A stretch of 8,476 bases of DNA. Source: an uncultured Actinomycetes bacterium (GTDB lineage: Bacteria > Actinomycetota > Thermoleophilia > Miltoncostaeales > Miltoncostaeaceae). The position numbers and the translations under genes are program-made. Under the pieces are notes generated by a model. It made no database searches, was not told the origin of the DNA, and saw only the letters and a program-made list of their open reading frames with translations. The DNA lies in the NCBI GenBank assembly GCA_937862675.1, contig CALMEC010000069.1, positions 1 through 8,476 of the forward strand, read 5' to 3'. This document shows, in pieces, positions 5,200 to 8,476 of the stretch (positions are counted from its first letter, which is position 1; each line of letters opens with the position of its first letter).

Positions 5200-6219
5200 T
5201 CAGCGCCAGCCGAGTTCCGGCGCCACCAGCTCGAGGACGTTGCGGATGAGGTCCGCGTTGTAGTCGACGCCCAGCTGATTCGGAACCGTGAGGAGCAGCG
5301 TGTCGGCGGCGGCGATGGCCGTGTCCTTGGCCAGGTCCTCGACCAGGACGTCGGGCTCGCCCGCATACGTCTTGCCGAACCGTGCGTACCCGCCGTCGAT
5401 GTAGCCCACCTGGTCCTCGCTGCCGCGTTCCGCGCCGAAGTACGCACGGTCGGCGTCGCTCACGATCGGCATGATGCTCCGGCTGACCGACACGCGTGGC
5501 TCGCGTTCGTGACCGGCCGCCGCCCACGCGTCGCGGAAACGCTGGATCTGCTCGGCCTGCAGCTCGTGGAAGGGGACGCCGGTGTCCTCCGTGAGGAGGG
5601 TCGAGCTCATGAGGTTCATGCCCTGCTCGGCCGTCCATTCCGCGGTGGCCCGGGTTCCGGCACCCCACCAGATGCGCTCCCGCAGGCCGGCGGACTGGGG
5701 CTCGATGCCCAGCGGTCCAGAGTGCGGATTGGGGAACATCGGCATCGGGTCGGGCTCGGCGAAGCGCGCTCCGCTGATGGCGGCGAGGAAGACCGCGGTG
5801 TGCTCGCGGGCCATGGCGGCGCTGTCGTCGTCCTTCGGCTCGTACCCGAAGAAGCGGAAGCCGTCGATCACCTGCTCCGGCGAGCCGCGGCTGATACCGA
5901 GCTGGAGGCGGCCCCCGGACAGCAGATCGGCGGCGCCCGCGTCCTCTGCCATGTAGAGGGGATTCTCGTAGCGCATGTCGATGACGCCGGTGCCGATCTC
6001 GATGCGGCTCGTCCTCACGCCGATCGCCGCCAGAAGAGGGAACGGAGAGGCGAGCTGCCGCGCGTAGTGGTGGACGCGGAAGTAGGCGCCGTCGGCCCCC
6101 AACTCCTCGGCGGCGACCGCCAGGTCCACCGACTGCAGGAGTGCGTCGGAGGCGGACTGCGTCCGCGACTGCGGCGACGGGGCCCAGTGGCCGAACGAGA
6201 GAAAGCCGATGTGCTTCAT
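5200..6219 (-). CDS. LLM-class flavin-dependent oxidoreductase (luciferase-like monooxygenase family)
   Basis: A 339-residue member of the bacterial luciferase-like superfamily, flavin-dependent TIM-barrel enzymes that usually oxidise small organic substrates with reduced FMN or F420. Counted from ATG 6219, the first strand is MKHIGFLSFGHW. Family blocks follow: EELGADGAYFRVHHYA (38-53), IEIGTGVIDMRYENPLYMAE (74-92), then GRLQLGISRGSPEQVI (103-118), IWWGAGTRATAEW (183-195), and near the C-terminus TVPNQLGVDYN (311-321). Length is normal and there is no signal peptide. Substrate and flavin type cannot be read from the sequence. ATG 6219 is chosen because relatives begin at MKHIGF; an in-frame GTG at 6237 has GGAG 6 bases upstream, whereas the ATG has no Shine-Dalgarno, so a product 6 residues longer is a real alternative. 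It runs in the same direction as the repeat-protein gene, but the gap argues against a tight operon. Confidence 0.92.
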   Translation of the reverse strand: MKHIGFLSFGHWAPSPQSRTQSASDALLQSVDLAVAAEELGADGAYFRVHHYARQLASPFPLLAAIGVRTSRIEIGTGVIDMRYENPLYMAEDAGAADLLSGGRLQLGISRGSPEQVIDGFRFFGYEPKDDDSAAMAREHTAVFLAAISGARFAEPDPMPMFPNPHSGPLGIEPQSAGLRERIWWGAGTRATAEWTAEQGMNLMSSTLLTEDTGVPFHELQAEQIQRFRDAWAAAGHEREPRVSVSRSIMPIVSDADRAYFGAERGSEDQVGYIDGGYARFGKTYAGEPDVLVEDLAKDTAIAAADTLLLTVPNQLGVDYNADLIRNVLELVAPELGWR

Positions 6220-6282
6220 AGGCGGAAACGATGCCACATCGGTCTCCGGCCCCTCCCGACGCCGCGCCGCCCGCCCGGGGAT

Positions 6283-6328
6283 GGCCCCTCTCTCATCGTC
6301 TGCATCGATCCGGGGACGGTGAGGGGCC
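6283..6328 (-). terminator. Inverted repeat between the repeat-protein and LLM genes, weak terminator candidate
   Basis: GGCCCCTC (6283-6290) and GAGGGGCC (6321-6328) are exact complements separated by 30 bases, starting 38 bases after the repeat-protein stop on the minus strand. The loop is long and no T-tract follows, so termination here is uncertain. Confidence 0.25.
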
Positions 6329-6366
6329 CTCCGTGATGCCGACGCTCGCCCGCGCGGGGGAACGCG

Positions 6367-8476
6367 TCAGCCGGTGACCGGGACGGTGATCGTCGTACGC
6401 GACGGCACGAGCACCCGTACCGATCGCCGAACGGCGACGGTGCGAGCGTTCGCGGCCTGGGCGACGGCACGATTGACGGTGATGCGGGCCTGGAGCCCGC
6501 GATCGATGCGGATGACGACGCGATAGGTGCGGGAGCGGCCGGCAGGCAGGCTGGCGATCGTCGGGAAGCAGAGGCGGCCCGCGCGCAGGCGTCCGCCGCC
6601 GTTACGGGCGATGCTGACGTTCGTCGCGACGAGGTCACAGACCGTGACCCGTCGTGCCGGGCCGTGGCCGACGTTGCGCACGGTGATCGTGTACCTCACG
6701 AGACCACCCGGACGCACCGCCTTCCGGTCGGCGGTCTTGGTGATCCTCAGCCGAGGTGTGCCGACCGTGGGGACGGTCCGCGACGCTGTTCGGACGACGA
6801 CGGGCAGGCCGGGCGGTGTCGCCCGCACGGTGGCCGTGTTGGTGACCTGGCCGCGTCGCAGGTCAGCGGCGGTCAGACGGTACGGCGCGGCGGTACAAGT
6901 CATGGACGCGCCGGGCGCCAGCGTGGCGGACGGGCAGGTGACCGTGCCCACCATCGAGTCGATCACCCGGATGTCGGAGAGGGTGATGTTCCCGGTGTTC
7001 GACACGAGGAAGTGGAAGGTGATGGTGTCACCGGGATCGATGCCGTTGCGATCGACGTCGACGACCGCCCCCGCGGTCTTCACGAGGCTCATCGACGGCG
7101 CAGGCGGCACCGGCGGCGTGGGAACCGTCACGGAGTCCTCGGCGCTCACGGCCGGACCCGACGGGGGTGTACCGGAGGCAACGGCCCGGTTGACGACCTG
7201 TCCGGCCGCGATGTCTGCTTCGGTCAGGACGTGGGGAGGCGCGGTGCACGTCGTGGACGCCGACGGCGCGAGGGTGGTGGTCGCACAGGTGACCGCACCG
7301 AGCATCGGGTCGGACACCTGAATCGCCGTCAGCGGGACGTTGCCGGTGTTGGTCACCACGAAGGTGTAGGTGATCGTGTCGCCGACGTCGTTCCCGTTGC
7401 CGTCCACGTCGATCACCGCACCCGCCTGCTTGTCGAGGGCGATCATCGGCGCGGACGCCGGGACGGTCACCGTGTCGGCCGCCACGACGGGCGATCCGGT
7501 GGGTGGCGTCCCGGACACCGTCGCCTGGTTGACGACTTGGGCTGCCGCGATGTCGGCCGCAGTGAGGGTGTAGGTCACCGGACCGCACGTCACCGGAGCG
7601 GAGTATGCGGGCAGGGATGACACGGGGCAGGTGACGGGTCCGACCATGGGGTCGGTGACCGTGATCGCCGTCAGCGGGACGTTGCCGGTGTTGGCCACCA
7701 CGAACGTGTAGCTGATGGTGTCGCCCGGCGAGGGCCGGCCGTCGCCGTTCACATCGACGATGGGGCCGGCCTGCTTGTCGATCGTGATCGAGGGTGAGAA
7801 GACGGACGTGGTGATGGTGTCGGTGTCCGTCACCGGCGGACCGGAGGGCGGCGTGCCGGAGACGGTGGCGGTGTTCGTGACCTGTGAGGCGGTGATGTCC
7901 CCCGGGGTGAGGACGTAGGTCACGGGCCCGCAGGTGACCGAACCGGCCGGGTCGAGGGCACCGGCGGGGCAGGTGACGGGACCGACCGTGGGGTCCGACA
8001 CGGTGATTCCGGTCAGTGTGACGTTCCCCGTGTTCCGCACGATGAACGTGTACGCGATGGTGTCGCCGGCATCGAGCTGGCCGCTGCCATTGGCGTCGAC
8101 GACCGGACCGGCCTGCTTCTCGATGTCGACGGCGGGGTTCCGCGGCACGGTCGTCGAGGTGGAGTCCGCCTGGGTGACCACAGGGCCCGTCGGCGGCGTG
8201 CCCGACGCGGTCGCCGTGTTGTCCACGACGCCGGCGTTGACGTCGGCCTGGGTGAGCGTGTAGGTCACCGGGGTGCAGTTCACCGTCGCACCCGGCTCGA
8301 GCGCACCGGCCGGGCACGTCACCGGACCGATCTTCGGGTCGCTCACGGTGACCGGGTTCAGGGTGACGTTGCCCGTGTTCTGCACGGCGAACGAGTAGGT
8401 GATCGTGTCACCGACGTCCGGACCGTTGCCGTCCACATCGGTGATGGCACCCGCCGTCTTGTCGAACGACAGGGCC
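6367..8476 (-). CDS. Large extracellular-type DUF11/DUF7507 repeat protein; N-terminus cut off by window edge
   Basis: The frame is open to the right edge (last whole codon 8475-8473, reading ALSFDKTAG), so the GTG at 8436 is internal; 702 residues are visible. It has five tandem immunoglobulin-like repeats of 114-117 residues. Each runs KxAGxxxDxxG, then GDTIxYxFxVxNTGNV, a DPxxGxVTC strand, a second Cys, YxLTxAD, and GTPPxGxPV. Each repeat holds two cysteines 13-14 residues apart and a DxDxNG-type acidic loop. The last about 130 residues (from TPRLRITKTAD, nt 6759) form a diverged DUF11 domain rich in Arg with its own cysteine pair. No LPXTG signal or C-terminal membrane helix is present; the protein ends in TITVPVTG. 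Such repeats occur in secreted or surface proteins of many bacteria; the precise role is unknown. Signal peptide and full repeat count lie outside the window. Confidence 0.9.
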   Translation of the reverse strand, partial: ALSFDKTAGAITDVDGNGPDVGDTITYSFAVQNTGNVTLNPVTVSDPKIGPVTCPAGALEPGATVNCTPVTYTLTQADVNAGVVDNTATASGTPPTGPVVTQADSTSTTVPRNPAVDIEKQAGPVVDANGSGQLDAGDTIAYTFIVRNTGNVTLTGITVSDPTVGPVTCPAGALDPAGSVTCGPVTYVLTPGDITASQVTNTATVSGTPPSGPPVTDTDTITTSVFSPSITIDKQAGPIVDVNGDGRPSPGDTISYTFVVANTGNVPLTAITVTDPMVGPVTCPVSSLPAYSAPVTCGPVTYTLTAADIAAAQVVNQATVSGTPPTGSPVVAADTVTVPASAPMIALDKQAGAVIDVDGNGNDVGDTITYTFVVTNTGNVPLTAIQVSDPMLGAVTCATTTLAPSASTTCTAPPHVLTEADIAAGQVVNRAVASGTPPSGPAVSAEDSVTVPTPPVPPAPSMSLVKTAGAVVDVDRNGIDPGDTITFHFLVSNTGNITLSDIRVIDSMVGTVTCPSATLAPGASMTCTAAPYRLTAADLRRGQVTNTATVRATPPGLPVVVRTASRTVPTVGTPRLRITKTADRKAVRPGGLVRYTITVRNVGHGPARRVTVCDLVATNVSIARNGGGRLRAGRLCFPTIASLPAGRSRTYRVVIRIDRGLQARITVNRAVAQAANARTVAVRRSVRVLVPSRTTITVPVTG
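6760..8475 (-). repeat. Tandem coding repeats, five units of about 342-351 bases
   Basis: Unit boundaries on the minus strand, set by the conserved Lys of KxAG, are about 8475-8140, 8139-7798, 7797-7453, 7452-7102 and 7101-6760. Protein-level similarity is clear throughout. The third and fourth units are also very close in DNA: the 62-base segments at 7322-7383 and 7664-7725 differ at only 4 positions. Confidence 0.85.

Noticed and set aside
5053..6336. 427-residue plus-strand frame opposite the LLM oxidoreductase
   Set aside because: Shadow frame that also runs through a palindromic repeat and the intergenic gaps; the minus-strand protein has clear family motifs.
6527..8263. Several plus-strand frames opposite the repeat protein
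   Set aside because: They recur with the period of the coding repeats and merely mirror them; none has independent features.

Overview
The window is GC-rich (about 70% by eye), with strong G/C bias at third codon positions. Its gene content suggests a high-GC actinobacterium: a class I ribonucleotide reductase with an ATP-cone, a siderophore-interacting flavoreductase, an LLM-class flavin oxidoreductase and a long secreted-type DUF11 repeat protein. The basic C-terminal domain of the repeat protein and the extragenic palindromes hint at Thermoleophilia (Solirubrobacterales/Patulibacter-like), but that placement is inference.

Layout, left to right. (1) 1-2807 (+): nearly complete large subunit of class I ribonucleotide reductase, cut off at its N-terminus by the window edge, followed by a strong hairpin. 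(2) 2938-3753 (-): siderophore-interacting FAD protein, convergent with the reductase. (3) 3754-4480: a 727-base gap without a credible gene. It holds candidate operator palindromes upstream of the siderophore gene and three members of a palindromic repeat family. (4) 4481-4891 (+): small multi-pass membrane protein of unknown function, probably translated from a leaderless mRNA. (5) 4892-5199: a second gap with another copy of the repeat. (6) 5200-6219 (-): LLM-class flavin-dependent oxidoreductase. (7) 6367-8476 (-): five roughly 115-residue DUF11/DUF7507-type repeats plus a basic C-terminal domain; the start lies beyond the right edge.

The genes do not form one pathway. No operon of more than one gene is evident: the reductase and siderophore genes converge, the siderophore and membrane genes diverge, and the LLM and repeat-protein genes run in the same direction 129-147 bases apart. 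The most interesting signal is non-coding. Five copies of a core close to GGTGTCTGRCACC lie within about 2.3 kb, all between genes. Three sit in a conserved 50-52-base unit. One has completely different but perfectly self-complementary flanks, which suggests that the hairpin itself is what is kept. I see no defence system, CRISPR array, tRNA, rRNA or transposase gene.
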